Source: Thermothelomyces thermophilus ATCC 42464 (lineage: Eukaryota; Ascomycota; Sordariomycetes; Sordariales; Chaetomiaceae). Taken from it: a DNA stretch of 64,000 nucleotides. The notes beneath the pieces are model-generated. The model was not told the DNA's origin, searched no databases, and saw only the letters and a list, made by a program, of their open reading frames with translations. The stretch spans positions 920,001 to 984,000 of the forward strand of contig NC_016478.1 in the NCBI RefSeq assembly GCF_000226095.1, read 5' to 3'. Shown here piece after piece: positions 46,539-57,762 of the stretch; position 1 is the stretch's first letter; every line of letters begins with the position of its first letter. A program made the translations under genes and the position numbers.

Positions 46539-48686
46539 TGTGGACTCATGCGGCAGAGTTCTGTATCGACTAACACCCTTCCGACAGCACTACTAGAGGA
46601 GCAATCGTCGGCCACTATGTTCACCGAGAGCTTGAGCGCCTTCCTGCAGAGCCACCTCGGTGTAGTCGTGGATTATGCCGAGAAGTACGGCGTAAATATC
46701 CCGCTCAGTGAGGACGAGCCTGCCACAGCCCGAGGCCCCAACAATTCTCAACACGAAGAAGACAAGTCCTTGGCTGCCCTGCTGCAGTCTCAACTGGAGC
46801 AAACAGACCGCGACCTTGCGGCAGCGGGGAAGGACGCCCTCTCGAACGGAACCGCCTCGAACCAGTTCGGGTCAGCCGGCAATGACGGGCTGGAACTCAA
46901 GAAGCTGATCGAAGAATCGCTTCCAAACTGCATCCCTGAGTTGAAAGAGCAGCCGACCAATATGAATTCTTCAGACGGAGCCTCTGACTTTGACTCCAAA
47001 AACCTCGCTTCTTTCATCTCGGAGAAGCTCAAAAGCGAGTTCGACAACCCTACCCACGGGCTCTCAAATATGCCTGCGCCGGCACATTCGCCCAATACAG
47101 GTGAGGGCTCGCCCCCGTCCATAGTGGCGATGTTAGAGAAGGCTAACCCGGCACACCAAACAGTGCATCCCCAGTACTTGGCACAGCTAAACCAGTCTCA
47201 CCATTCATCGCCCCGCCAATCGCACACTCAGGGCTCAACCCCGACTCCCCCCATAGGAACGAATGGAGATACTCTGCCCCCCAACCAGTCGATGCCTACG
47301 GCGGCTCTCTATGAAAAAGCCCGCCAAGCAGCGGTTGCCAAGTCATCCCACACTACCCGGCGCGAGGGTCTGCACTCTACGAGGCGGCCGTGGACCGCGG
47401 AAGAGGAGAAAGCACTCATGGCCGGTCTCGACATGGTCAAAGGACCTCATTGGAGCCAGATTCTGACGCTGTTTGGGCCGAACGGCACCATCTCCGACAT
47501 CCTGAAGGACCGGACTCAGGTCCAGCTGAAGGACAAGGCGAGGAACCTGAAGCTGTTCTTCTTGAAGACGAATTCCGAGATGCCCTACTATCTCCAGAGC
47601 GTGACCGGAGAGTTGAAGACGCGGGCGCCGGGCCAGGCAGCTCGTAAGGAGGCAGAGGAGAAGGCGCGCATGAACTTGGCGGACGAGCAGGCGAGAATCG
47701 AGGGGATCATGACCTTGGCGGGTGGTCTGCAGAACAACAACCACCACCCTTCTTCGAGCACCCCCCTCGCTGCCTCGCCGGCGAAACGGAAAAGCCCCTC
47801 TACTGCCGGCTATGGAGGCTCTGGGGCTGGTGCGGCAACAACAGCCAATGGCTCCGCGACCCCAGCGATGTCGGCGCCACCACGAGTCAAGACGGAGCCC
47901 GCAGACCAGCATTCGCTCCACAAGGTCCCGGCGTTTCCTCCAATACAACCGGCCCCGGCTCCTGCTTCGTCCATGCAGCAGGGCAGGAGTAACTTGCCGC
48001 CGCTGCAGCCGCAACCGGGCCCGCATCAGCAGCCGAGACCCCAGGCTCAGCAACAGTATCATCAGCAGTCTCACCATCCCCAGAAACTTCAGCAGCCCCA
48101 GCAGCCCCAGCAGCCATCGCGCCTGGAACCGCAGAAACCGATGTCGGCGCAGCAGCAACAGCAATATCGCCAACAGGTTCAGCCACAACACCAACCGCAG
48201 CCGCAACAGCAGTCTCAGCCGCAAGCCCAACCTCAAGCCCACTCTCAACCGCAAGCACAGCAGCATCAGCAGCCACAGGCGCCACCGCCACCGCAGTCGC
48301 AGGCCCAGTCGCAAACCCAACCTCAAGCCCACTCTCAACCGCAAGCACAGCAGCGTCAGCAGCCACAGGCGCCATCGCCACCGCAGTCGCAGGCCCAGTC
48401 GCAAGCCCAACCTCAAGCCGCTCCTCGACCTCCGTCGGCGTCTCAGCCAGCCCCGCCACAGCCAGCTCCGCCGCAGGTTCACCAGTCTCGCCCCTCTCCT
48501 TCTGCCACGCACACCCAACCGCTCCCGACCCCTCCAATTCCACCAAACCACCACTCGACGCCCGATCACGCGCAGGAGACCAAGATGATTGAGACGTTGC
48601 AAGCCGCCACCGCTGCGTCAACGGCCAATGAAGCCCAGCCCCCTGTTCCCGCGGCAGCGGTATCGGAGGGTTCAGCCGCCCCATGA
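45166..48686 (+). CDS. Telobox (Myb) telomere-repeat-binding protein, TRF/Tbf1 type
   Basis: The protein probably binds telomere-like TTAGGG repeats at chromosome ends or promoters. Two exons are 45166-46501 and 46588-48686, giving 1144 residues. The N-terminal ~190 residues are Pro/Ala/Ser-rich with a basic NLS-like [10 protein letters not shown] and SAKRQRTE. Residues about 235-425 read as a TRFH-like dimerisation domain ([20 protein letters not shown], then [10 protein letters not shown]). The Myb-like domain covers about 711-770: [20 protein letters not shown], and the telobox helix [11 protein letters not shown]. The C-terminal third is Gln/Pro-rich with a 90-bp minisatellite. The intron contains a CA repeat. 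A telobox match is strong; TRFH and orthology to Tbf1, Taz1 or TrfA are inferred. It is divergent from the aldehyde dehydrogenase gene. Confidence 0.85.
46508..46532. repeat. (CA)n microsatellite in telobox-gene intron
   Basis: About twelve CA units inside an 86-bp intron, directly after the donor GTAAGC. Confidence 0.9.
48225..48404 (+). repeat. 90-bp coding minisatellite, two copies
   Basis: Two copies of a 30-codon unit (core [13 protein letters not shown] and QSQAQSQ), 48225-48314 and 48315-48404, differ at a few bases; a third copy starts at 48405 and fades. The repeat is in frame in the Gln/Pro-rich tail. Confidence 0.9.
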
Positions 48687-49611
48687 ATTAGGCTCTAGCG
48701 AGAAAGTCTAGCCTCTGGTACGAGTGCTGTTTGAAACATTGTGTCTCTGGAACTACGGGACGAATCATCCGGACTCCGCCGATGGAACAGCGGCGGTAGT
48801 GACTGACGACGACATGTTATCAAGTTGGAGTGAGTGGGTGTGAGTTTGGCCCCTTGGGGCACTCGGGTAGCCGGCAGAATGAACGGCTTCCTCACGAGGT
48901 CCGCGACGTGTTACGCTTCCTCCTCTTTTACTGTTTCCTTTTGGTCATGTATATAGGCTCAGCACGGCAAACACCGGCGCGGCTTGGCATGGCATGGCAT
49001 GGCATGGTACTTCTGGTATGGGCTTTATGACTGTATGGCACGGCGATACCCCGACACTTTGTCATATCGCTGCGTTTGCGACAGGTTCGGCGCTTTTTTG
49101 GGGGTGGAAAATTGACAGAAAGTCTTGGCTTTATTTTGCAGTTTGGATGATACCATGGGATGGTAGCTGGCAGGAACAGACACGAGTCAACGAGGTCATT
49201 GCTTATTGCTACGCTGGCGGCCGAGATGACGGAGTGAACTGTCTTGAGTGTGACCGTTTGATGCTATAAGCATGCTCCCACCAAGTTATGTTACTAGAGT
49301 GCGTTGAAGCTGCCTTTCGAGGATATTCTTCTCTATTGAACAAGTGGCATGCGGAAGGAAGAAGGCGTCAGGGACACCTTGACCGGCAAGTTCCCTGATG
49401 GAGTATGGGTTCCTTGATTGTTTTTCCCGCGAGATGAACTCGCGGGGACCGGACTATTCGCGGTCGAGGAGCGCTAATTAGAGGGGAATATGTTGGACCC
49501 GGCTGCAGCAGACTCCCGAGACGCAAAATGTGATCGACTTCGCTGCCAGTCGGACAGCTAGAATATGACTTTGACCAGGAACGCCTTTCCTGTGTTCTCC
49601 TGCTATGTACC
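48687..49611. other. Intergenic region downstream of telobox gene
   Basis: Contains the telobox gene 3' UTR, a GGCAT tandem of about four units at 48985-49006, and possibly degraded downstream parts of the Zn2Cys6 gene (49370-49600). No intact gene seen. Confidence 0.45.
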
Positions 49612-50259
49612 CTACATGCATGTACATACATACACGCGCAGCACAGCGGGAACCGTCCCGTCGCGCTCGGGAGGGTCGGCATCGGCCGGCGCGGTTTGGC
49701 CCCGGACGGGCAGCGAGGCGTGCCGGTCGGGCAATTCAAGCCGTACTCTCGATCCGATAATATTATTTCCATTGGTCGCCCCCGCGTCGCTCCGGTATAC
49801 GCAAGCGGCGCGTTTCCTCTGGCACTGGTTGCATGCTAAAAGCACGGGGATAACACCCACGTGTGTCAGTATTAATAAATAATTTGGCCGATGAGTGGAA
49901 TCATTAGGAACTTCGGGAGTCAACACGTAGAAGGGATAATTAACGTTAGAACGATAGAAATTTTCAGTGTTAGAAAGGATACGCCGTGAGAGAAATGGAC
50001 TCAAGTTAATGGGTGCATCCATGACTTCCATGGCAGGATAAGGTAAGGTACCTATCCATTAGGAAGTCCTTGGATGCACTCACTACTCTAGTGTAAGGTA
50101 GTTAACACTTATAGTTGAGTCGAGTCGATCAAACAAAAATAGAACTAAACCTGGACGTGCGCCGTCGCATTTCTTTTTGCTTGTTCGGCAACGCTCACAA
50201 GCAATGGCAATCTTCAGCCTCTTGAACCTGCGCCGAACCGGCAGTCTCTGATCCGACAT
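49612..50259 (-). pseudogene. Truncated Zn(II)2Cys6 fungal transcription factor
   Basis: Two exons, 50151-50259 and 49612-49835, encode a frame of 110 residues. Splicing removes a 315-nt AT-rich intron (GTTTAG donor, TACTGAC branch point, TTTTAG acceptor) lying inside the zinc cluster and restores ACERCRTSKKKCDGARP joined to ACNQCQRKRAACVY. The spacing C-x2-C-x6-C-x6-C-x2-C-x6-C is exactly that of a Gal4-type binuclear cluster. The basic lead-in RRRFKRLKIAIA is also typical. Intact members have several hundred further residues with a fungal-specific regulatory domain; here the frame ends about 60 residues after the cluster and nothing downstream resembles that domain. It is divergent from a truncated MFS transporter gene. 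The zinc cluster is certain; calling it a pseudogene is inference, since a further intron cannot be excluded. Confidence 0.7.
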
Positions 50260-50846
50260 GGCGGATGCGTTCGCTGCTGGTCTCCATTGGAAGGAAATCG
50301 TGGCCATTTGCGAAGCAGAAGCGGAACAATCGGCGGAATGCGTCGGATGCATCGACGGAACTCTGGCGGAAAGAACATTGATTGGCCGCGTCAAGCCAGA
50401 CGCCAACCAATGGCGACTTCCAAGTTCAAACATGCGAGGGACTTGGGGTACATTTGGCCCCCCACCACACTTCGGTTTACCCCTTGATGAATGCAACGTA
50501 AAGACCCCACCTGACAGCGGCGGAACGGGAGCCACCGACGGACCTTGGCGGCGGCGCCTGTGCGGATTAAGCTGAGGCGTACACTAACATTCCCCTTCCC
50601 TTTTGGGACTGCCCAAATACCGTGTAAGTCGGAACCCTCAGGCAACCAACATAGGATAATCACAGCGCGACCTACCGAACAGGTTTCGTATCGGGATATC
50701 TTCAGAGTTTGCGATCCGATCCGCGCGTACATTGATCACTTCAGTATTTAGGTGATTATTTCTTCTCCTTCTCCTTCTTTTTCTTTTTCAAAGTTGAGAA
50801 GCATATCCTTTGCCTTGACCCTTTTTTTCCCCATTTTTCCCCGATT
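50260..50846. promoter_or_regulatory. Divergent intergenic region between transcription-factor and MFS remnants
   Basis: About 0.6 kb separates the two putative starts. It may be the former shared promoter of a regulator/transporter pair. Short frames here are not recognised. Confidence 0.4.
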
Positions 50847-51518
50847 ATGGCAGGAGCGGAAATTAAACAAGCGCAGGAGCATGCGCAAGCACACATGGAA
50901 TCCGAAGAGCCTCGGGCTGCTTCTGGCCCCGAAGAGGGCAAACCTCTGCCCTCCGCAGACAACCGGTAAGAGCAGGGCCAGGGCCAAGAACAAGTCGTGG
51001 CGCCATCCAGACTCGAAAGTCAGCGGTCGTATCGAATCGTCGAGTTCTCGCCTGGCGACCCGACCAACCCTTTGAGCTTCTCGCGCGCCAAGAAGTGGTT
51101 CCTCACCTCCATCGTCACATTTTCCATCCTCTCCATCACCCTCACCTCGTCCGCCTATTCCTCGACGTCCGCCCCGGTCATGGCCGAGTTTGGTTCCGGC
51201 CCCGAGGTGGCCGCGCTGGGCGTCTCGCTCTTCGTGCTGGGCTTCGCCATCGGCCCGGCACTGTGGGCACCACTGTCGGAGCTGTACGTCCGCAAGATCC
51301 TCTTTGTCATCACGCACGGTGTCGTTGTTGCCTTTGTCGCCGCCACGGCCGGCTGCAACTCGACGGCCTCGCTGCTCGTCTTCCGTTCCCTCGCCGGCAC
51401 CTTCGGCGCATCCACAATGACCAACTCGGGCGGTGTCGTTGCCGATCTCTTCCCTCTCCTCCGTGTGCCGCCTACAATTGAGGGTGCATTCGCCACAAAG
51501 GTGTGGCTGGGGCTATAA
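50847..51518 (+). pseudogene. Truncated MFS transporter (DHA1-like), N-terminal part
   Basis: The frame begins with a hydrophilic Glu/Ala-rich N-terminus (from ATG 50847) and continues as SYRIVEFSPGDPTNPLSF, typical of fungal DHA1 drug or polyamine transporters. About four membrane segments follow, with GFAIGPALWAPLSELYVRK, the family motif usually ending in LYGRK. TAA at 50967 interrupts the frame unless a 45-nt intron (50966-51010, GTAAGA to CCAG) is removed; that intron keeps phase and excludes the stop. After GGVVADLFP (about 51460) similarity ends and the frame stops at 51518, so roughly two thirds of a normal ~500-residue transporter, including segments 5-12, is missing. The pair with the divergent transcription factor resembles a broken resistance or metabolite locus. 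Confidence 0.85.
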
Positions 51519-53187
51519 GTCCCCTCGTTAGTTGGTATGGAGATACCCCCGCAGGATCGAGCCCACGCCTATGAAGCGAAGTTTCATGCCTACTATGGGC
51601 CTCGACGAGAGATGCGCGAGGCATATTATACCATAGTCGGGGTATTCATATAGTGAAACTTGGAGAGTGCCTCAAAGTTTGCTGTAACGTACTGGCAAAC
51701 GGATACTGCTCACTGATTGTAAAAAGCTGGTCGAGGCCCTTTTCGGAATCAGTGTTCTAACGGCGTCGCTGATGGTGCATCCTGGACCTTTCCTCTCTGG
51801 TCGCATCAAACTCACGGCATCAACGACTCTAAGACTACTCCACACCCAGGCCAGTTGTACTCTTGAAAAACGCAGCACTGGGTAGAAGCCCCTCCCCTTT
51901 GGGGCGCAATTGGCGACCGGCATGAAGTGATGAGTGTACTTCGTCCAGTACATTGAATTGCCGAGTCCCGATGTTCGGGCTTTCGGTTACCGGGCTAATC
52001 TGCCCAGGAGTTGGCCTTGCTTATCATTCTCATCCATGCTTCGCACAGCCACCATGTTCCCGCGAGGTGATCTTCTTGATGGCAGATTTCTAGAGCCGCA
52101 TGCCTTCCGCTGCCCGCATTGTGCCTGTCGTTGGTTATCCCAAGTCCATTGCGTTCGTGAACCGTCTGGACTAACATGAAGTCTCTTAGAATGTCATTCA
52201 GACATGCTGCTGCGTCAAAATATTGCTCTGATGCTAATGAAGGAGCGAAGGTGTTGCGCGCACGCAGCTTCTATTAATTAGGGCGGGCAAAGCAGGCATA
52301 ACACGATCACACATGGGCATGCACCGCGAATCCCTTCAGGGAGCGCAAAAAGTATGAAACATCCTGCGAGGAACCAGGCCGGGCGATGCTGCCCTGTGAC
52401 CCAATAACCACGGGTCCGGACATGTCATAACTTCTAGTGTACTAGTAGATGCGGGAAAGGAGTGGAGAACTGCCATCGGCCGGACAAAGTCGATCGGAAG
52501 CACGGGATTGCGGCACCGCTTCAGCAGCTGGGGCCAGCACAGCCCCGAAGAGGTCACAGCAGTTCATTAGTCAACTGGCCATTCAGCACTTCTCAGCCAG
52601 CGAAGCAAACAATTTCGCTTGCAGCGGAATATGGCCTGAATTTTTCGGTAGCGACTGGGATGGCGAACATTCGGTCTGTTTTATAAGTAAGCAGCCAACA
52701 GCGAGTTCAGCTTCTCGAGTCTATCCCGTGTATACAGAATATGCGCATACTAGTCCGTAGCATATATAAACTGGAAAACACTATATATTCAGTGTTCCAA
52801 AGTAGGCAGTTAAAGCGGAGCACCAAGTACTATAGTCCAGACTTGGCATGGCCAACCGTATCTATCGTATTGGAGTGGGCCGGTGACCTGGCTGGATGGC
52901 TTGCCCAATAAGCTTGTCCCGCATCCCACACTGCCGCTGCGGGGAGCCTGGGCTTCCCCCACAGTGCAGGCACCCCCGGTTCTGACTGCCTGATTAGCCT
53001 TGCATCCTTCCACGTTGCGCCCCACCCAACAACCCCCCCCTTGCTAACCATTGCCCGTTGTTCACACTGCCGACAAAATAACATAAAACAAGACGCCGCT
53101 CCATCGGCCGTCTTCTTGTCATAACATCAATCTTCATCTCTGGGCATCGTGTATGATACTGATATCCACGTTCACAACAAATTCACA
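51519..53187. other. 1.7-kb region without supported gene
   Basis: Lies between the truncated transporter and the stomatin gene. Only short frames occur. It may hold rearranged DNA that removed the transporter's 3' part, but no element end or target duplication was identified. Confidence 0.4.
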
Positions 53188-54347
53188 ATGGCCTCAGTCT
53201 CGGACCATAGCGGCCCCAAGGGCAAGGCCCCAACCCCACCGACCACATCCGGCAATGGAGGTTTCCAGGCCCAGCAGCCCATGCGTGTCGAGCCTCCCAA
53301 GCCCGAGGATCTTCAGCGGAGCTATGCCAGCGTCGTCGACGAGGCGCACTTCCCGGGCTGGTACGGAGCCATGATCGACTGCCTCGGCGAGGTTATCGGC
53401 ACCTTGGGCGCCATTCCCTGCTGCATCTGTTTCCCCAACCCCTTCAAGAGAGTCAATCAGGGCCACGTCGGCCTGGTCACCAAGTTCGGCCGCTTCTACA
53501 AGGCCGTCGATCCGGGCCTTGTCAAGATCAACCCGCTGAGCGAGCATCTCACCTCGGTCGACGTGAAGATCCAGATCGCCGAAGGTAACGTTTCGTTCCC
53601 CTCCATCGCTTGCTGTACTACTTCATCTCAGAGAGCCCGGTTCTGCTAACACGGCACACAGTGGGCCAGCAGACGTGCATGACCAAGGACAACGTCACGC
53701 TCAACCTGACCAGCGTGATCTACTACCATGTCGTCTCGCCCCACAAGGCCGCCTTCGGCATCTCCAACATCCGCCAGGCCCTGATTGAGCGGACCCAGAC
53801 GACGCTGAGGCAAGTCGTGGGTTCTCGCATCCTGCAAGATATCATCGAACGGCGCGAGGAGGTCGCCCAGAGCATCGGCGAGATCATCGAGGACGTGGCC
53901 ACCGGCTGGGGCGTGCAGGTCGAGAGCATGCTCATCAAGGACATCATCTTCAGCCAGGAGCTGCAGGAGTCGCTCTCCATGGCCGCCCAGAGCAAGCGGA
54001 TCGGAGAGAGCAAGATCATTGCCGCCAAGGCCGAGGTTGAAGCAGCCAAGCTGATGCGCCAGGCCGCCGACATCCTGTCGTCCGCGCCGGCCATGCAGAT
54101 TCGCTATCTCGAGGCCATGCAGGCCATGGCCAAGAGCGCCAACAGCAAGGTCATCTTCCTGCCCGCCGCCAACCAGACCATGCCCAGTACCGCCGCCTTC
54201 AACGCCGCCCTGTCCGGCAACAACAACAACAACAACATCAACGACCCCTTCGCCGAGGGCAGCAGCACTGCCGACCCCTCCGGCGCCGGCGCCGGCGACT
54301 CGGGCTTCCAGCAGGCGCTGCACGCCAGAATAATTGAGAACATCTGA
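53188..54347 (+). CDS. Stomatin-family (SPFH/prohibitin-fold) membrane protein
   Basis: Stomatins are monotopic membrane scaffolds that oligomerise and organise channels and lipid domains. Two exons, 53188-53584 and 53662-54347, encode 360 residues; the intron uses GTAACG and a GCTAAC branch point. A Pro-rich cytosolic N-terminus precedes a short hydrophobic hairpin (about 66-83, CLGEVIGTLGAIPCCICFPN) with adjacent Cys residues that could be palmitoylated. The SPFH domain follows: GLVTKFGRFYKAVDPGL, then NVTLNLTSVIYYHVV and RQVVGSRILQDIIERREEV. An Ala/Glu coiled coil (AAKAEVEAAKLMRQAADIL) ends near residue 310. A poly-Asn stretch and a Ser/Gly tail close the protein. The upstream in-frame GTG start is not used here. 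Plasma membrane location is likely, without direct evidence. Family is certain. Confidence 0.93.
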
Positions 54348-54577
54348 TAAGCGCATGTTCTCTCGCCGAATGTGGGTGTGGAGGGAAGAGGTTCAATAAC
54401 CCTCCACCCTTCTCATTCCATTCCCTCTCGAAACGCAACCGCTGCTTCAGGATTATTCCCGACGCAATACTCTTAGGCCACCAGTCTGCTGGCCTGCCTA
54501 TTCACTCGCAACACGTCATGTTTCACCTAATGACTTGACAGATCTGCTTTTTTCTTATTTTCTCTCACTCAAATATA

Positions 54578-54597
54578 CCCCCCCCCCCAAAAAAAAA
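54578..54597. repeat. Poly-C/poly-A junction
   Basis: Eleven C followed directly by nine A. Confidence 0.75.
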
Positions 54598-55301
54598 CAC
54601 CTCCCAGAAACCTCTTGGGTGGACATGATAATGCCTCGTTGTCCGCTTATTCCACAAGGAAGAACCGAGGTTTGGGCTGCTAAAAATTGTGTGCGCGAAG
54701 GATACCCTGTTGATGCGAAGTATGTCGGGAAACGAGAGGAGATGGGAAATACCACTTGCAGGAGGATTTGCTGTAAGCTTCACGTTCACGTTTTTGTAGT
54801 TGCCGCTTAGTTCACAAATGATACCACCTTCGTTTTGTCTCAGCACGAGTTTCTGCCTTGTCTACTAATGAACGAGCGGAGCGGTGTTGTGTACGTAACT
54901 GCGCACGACATTTGGAAAGCTTCCGAGCAATCAGGGCGGAAGAGTCCCTCATGGTTGCCCGCAGAGACCGCTTAAAGCTCGTCTATCGTGTCCATACCAA
55001 GTCAGTAGGCATCGCGACGCGTGATGCCGCCTCTCGAGCACCGGCTTCAAGACGAGAACGTAATTGGCATGAATGTAGGAAGAGGGATAGGTAGCATGAA
55101 CGAGTCTCACGTTTGACTGATTGTAGCCATGAGGAGAGGAGAGAAGAAATGGGGACTGAAGTTGTCAATGCTGCACCAAGACACCAAGACAAGTTTGTGT
55201 TGCTCAATGCTAAGAAGGGAAGAAAAAAAATATCTAGGAGAAAAAAAAGAACAAAAAGCTCACCAACCAACTCCCCTCATGCGGGAAGCTGGTCGGCTAC
55301 G

Positions 55302-55326
55302 AAAACCCCCCTCGTAGGGGGATTTT
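55302..55326. repeat. Inverted repeat able to form a hairpin
   Basis: Arms AAAACCCCCCT and AGGGGGATTTT surround a 3-base loop. It lies in the convergent gap and could be a terminator-like structure or part of a small repeat. Confidence 0.6.
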
Positions 55327-55520
55327 ACTATAGCAAGTGTGGTTTTTAGCAAGTTTGAAAAGGAGCAAGTTGGTAGGCGGGTCGAACTGGCGACCTCTCT
55401 GACCGGCCGGAACCGGTTTGTGTTGCCCACCCCGAACGAGCGGAGCGGGGGCTCCTCCAACTCGGCGAAATCGCCTTACTGGAGGAGCCATTGGTGCCGT
55501 GACGGAGAATGGGTTATAAG

Positions 55521-55560
55521 GTGCCGTGCCGTGCCGTGTCGTGCTGTGCTGTGCTGTGCG
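55521..55560. repeat. GTGCC/GTGCT pentamer tract
   Basis: Eight or so pentamers GTGCC changing to GTGCT, downstream of the spb4 stop. Confidence 0.8.
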
Positions 55561-55763
55561 AGGGGTGGGAGGGTCCCGGCACACGGGGTGAGGGTGCGGC
55601 GGCGGGAGAGATGGGACGGAATCTGATAAAGGTTGGCAAGGTGAGAGCACCGACGGAGACGCGCAATACAGGTGTGCCCGGGAATGTTGTTGCATGGCAG
55701 GGTATCAATTCATCTGCTTTGGTTGATCCACACACACACACACCTCCCCCTCTCTTTATTTCT

Positions 55764-57762
55764 TCAGTCATCAAACCCCTCAAAGCTGTCGTCATCATCC
55801 GCTGCGTCTGCTTTCTGGCCTCCAGCCGCCCCCGCCGTCGTCTGCCCGGCATTCCTCCTCCTCACTTCCGCAATCAGCTCCTCCAGCTTCTTCTGCTCCT
55901 CCTTCTCCTTCTCTGTCATCTGGGCCAGCCGCTGCGCCTCCCTCTTCCTCCTCTTCTTCTCCCGCCGCGCCGCCTTGGCGTCCTCATGCTCATGCTTCCC
56001 GCTCCAGGCCTCGTTCTTCTTCCTCTTCAGCGAGCCCGGGTCTTCGCCGTTGGCGCGCTGCGCCTCCCGCTCGGCCTTCTCCTTCTTCCACTGCTCCAGC
56101 TCCGCCAGCCGCTTCTTCTCGCGCGCCTTGTCCTTGAACGGGATGCTCTCCGTGTCGATGCCCAAGCCCAGCGACCGGTCGAGCCCCTTGACCTCGGGCA
56201 TCTTGGGCAGCTCGAGCAGGCCGTACCCCTTGGCGAGGTCGACCCAGTCGAGCTCAGACACGCGGAAGATGGAGGTGGCCTGGTGCTCCATGTAGCTGCG
56301 CGCCCAGCTGACGAAGGCGCGCTGCGCCAGCTGAAAGATCTCGCGGTCGGCCTTCGCCTGGTCGCGGATCTTGGACGAGACGAGCTCGGCCTCGGCGTCG
56401 GTGACCGAGATGGAGGGCCTTGTGAGCGGGGTGATGGGGGTTTGGCGGACCTCGAGCAGCTGGACGTAGCCCTCTTCGTGGCCGGGCTGCAGCATGACGA
56501 CGGCGAGACCACGGCGTCCGGCGCGTCCGGCGCGTCCGCAGCGGTGGATGAAGACCTTGGTGTCGGTCGGCGGGTCGTGCTGAACGACGAGATCGACTTG
56601 GGGAATGTCGAGACCGCGGGCGGCAATGTCGGTGGTCAGGAGGACGGTTGGGGAGGTGGCGTTGACGAACCGCTCATAGTTCTTTTCGCGAACCTGCGGT
56701 TCGAGTTTGCCGTGGAGGGAGATGATGGAAAAGCCGGGGGGGAGCACGCCGTGCAGAACACGGGCAAAGTACTTCACGGCGAAGCAGGTCGAAAAGAAGA
56801 CGATGGAGCGAGCAGGGCGAGGCTCCAGCTTGTCTAATAGCTGGCACAATGCTGGAATCTTCTGGCTCGCAGGCGTGATGATGTAGGACATCTGTAATGA
56901 CATGGGCGTCTTCCTCTCCTGGATCTCGCCGCCGTCTTTCAGGCTCTTGACTCGCACGGTAATCTTGTGCGGGTACAACAGACCTACGGTTATAAGCCTC
57001 TCTACAGCTTCACTGAGCGAGGCGCTGAACAACCCGGTACGGCGCTGCTTGGGGAGGTAGCCCAGGATCCGCGTGATCTCCGGGGAGAAGCCCAGGTCCA
57101 GCAGACGGTCGGCCTCGTCCATGACCAGGACCTCGAACGAAGACGCGGGTGCCTTAACATACGGGCTGGACAAGAGTTCTGCGAGACGGCCGGGTGTTCC
57201 GACGAGGAGGTTGGGCGATAGTCGGAGAAATGTGCTCAGATCCTCGGCAGCCTTGATTGTGCCACCAACCAGCAGCTGCGGAACGATGACCGGCTCGGTT
57301 GTAGCAGGTCGCTTTTCATCGCTTTTCGAGTACGACAAGAGGTCCGCAGATGGAGCATGGAATCTTATGAGAGACACGAGCACGTTGTAGATCTGGGATG
57401 CGAGCTCTCGAGTTGGCGAGATGATGATGCCCTGAACGTGGTGCCTCTTCGCTGGCTCTTCGGACCGGAGCAGCCGCTATCACGGGCCCACGTCAGCCCA
57501 TTGCTCAGCATTTTCAGAAAATGGGGGATTTACGCACCTCAACTACCGGGATTAGGAATGCGAGCGTCTTCCCGCTGCCCGTGACGGCTTCTACCACGAC
57601 GTCCTTGTTCCCGCGGAAGATCTCGAGGCATGATTTTTGCACCGGAGTGGGCTGTTCATAGCCCATTGACGAGAGGTAATCGAGGATCCATTGCGCAAGA
57701 CTCGGCGTGAGGGCATCCCACGATCGGGGTGCCTTTTTAGGGCGAGCTTGTACTGGCGCCAT
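55764..57762 (-). CDS. spb4: DEAD-box ATP-dependent rRNA helicase Spb4
   Basis: Spb4 remodels 25S rRNA in pre-60S particles in the nucleolus. Two exons, 57538-57762 and 55764-57476, give 645 residues, matching fungal Spb4. Motifs in order: PTPVQ Q-motif, Walker A AVTGSGKT (59-66), [19 protein letters not shown] in [16 protein letters not shown] as FSASLSEAV, and [11 protein letters not shown]. The family-specific [17 protein letters not shown] and the C-terminal extension with [19 protein letters not shown] and [11 protein letters not shown] mark Spb4 within the DEAD-box group. The tail is Lys/Glu/Arg-rich with a coiled coil and ends [11 protein letters not shown]. Donor GTGCGT and acceptor GATAG are weak but restore [20 protein letters not shown]. 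Divergent from dgk1. Confidence 0.93.

Larger units (their letters stand above)
54348..55763. other. 1.4-kb intergenic region between convergent stomatin and spb4 ends
   Basis: Contains poly-C/poly-A at 54578-54597, a hairpin at 55302-55326, pentamer repeats at 55521-55560 and two copies of GAACGAGCGGAGCGG (about 54868 and 55434). No gene seen. Confidence 0.45.

Noticed and set aside
47343-48602. 419-codon minus-strand frame
   Set aside because: Leu/Arg repeats are the antisense of the Gln/Pro-rich telobox protein tail.
50083-50535. Upstream extension of the Zn2Cys6 frame to 150 codons
   Set aside because: The extra N-terminal sequence lacks conservation features; the ATG at 50259 just before the basic region is the more usual start.
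55380-55400. tRNA-like B-box (minus strand TTCGACCC)
   Set aside because: The five bases on either side of the loop do not pair as a T-arm and no acceptor stem or anticodon arm could be folded.
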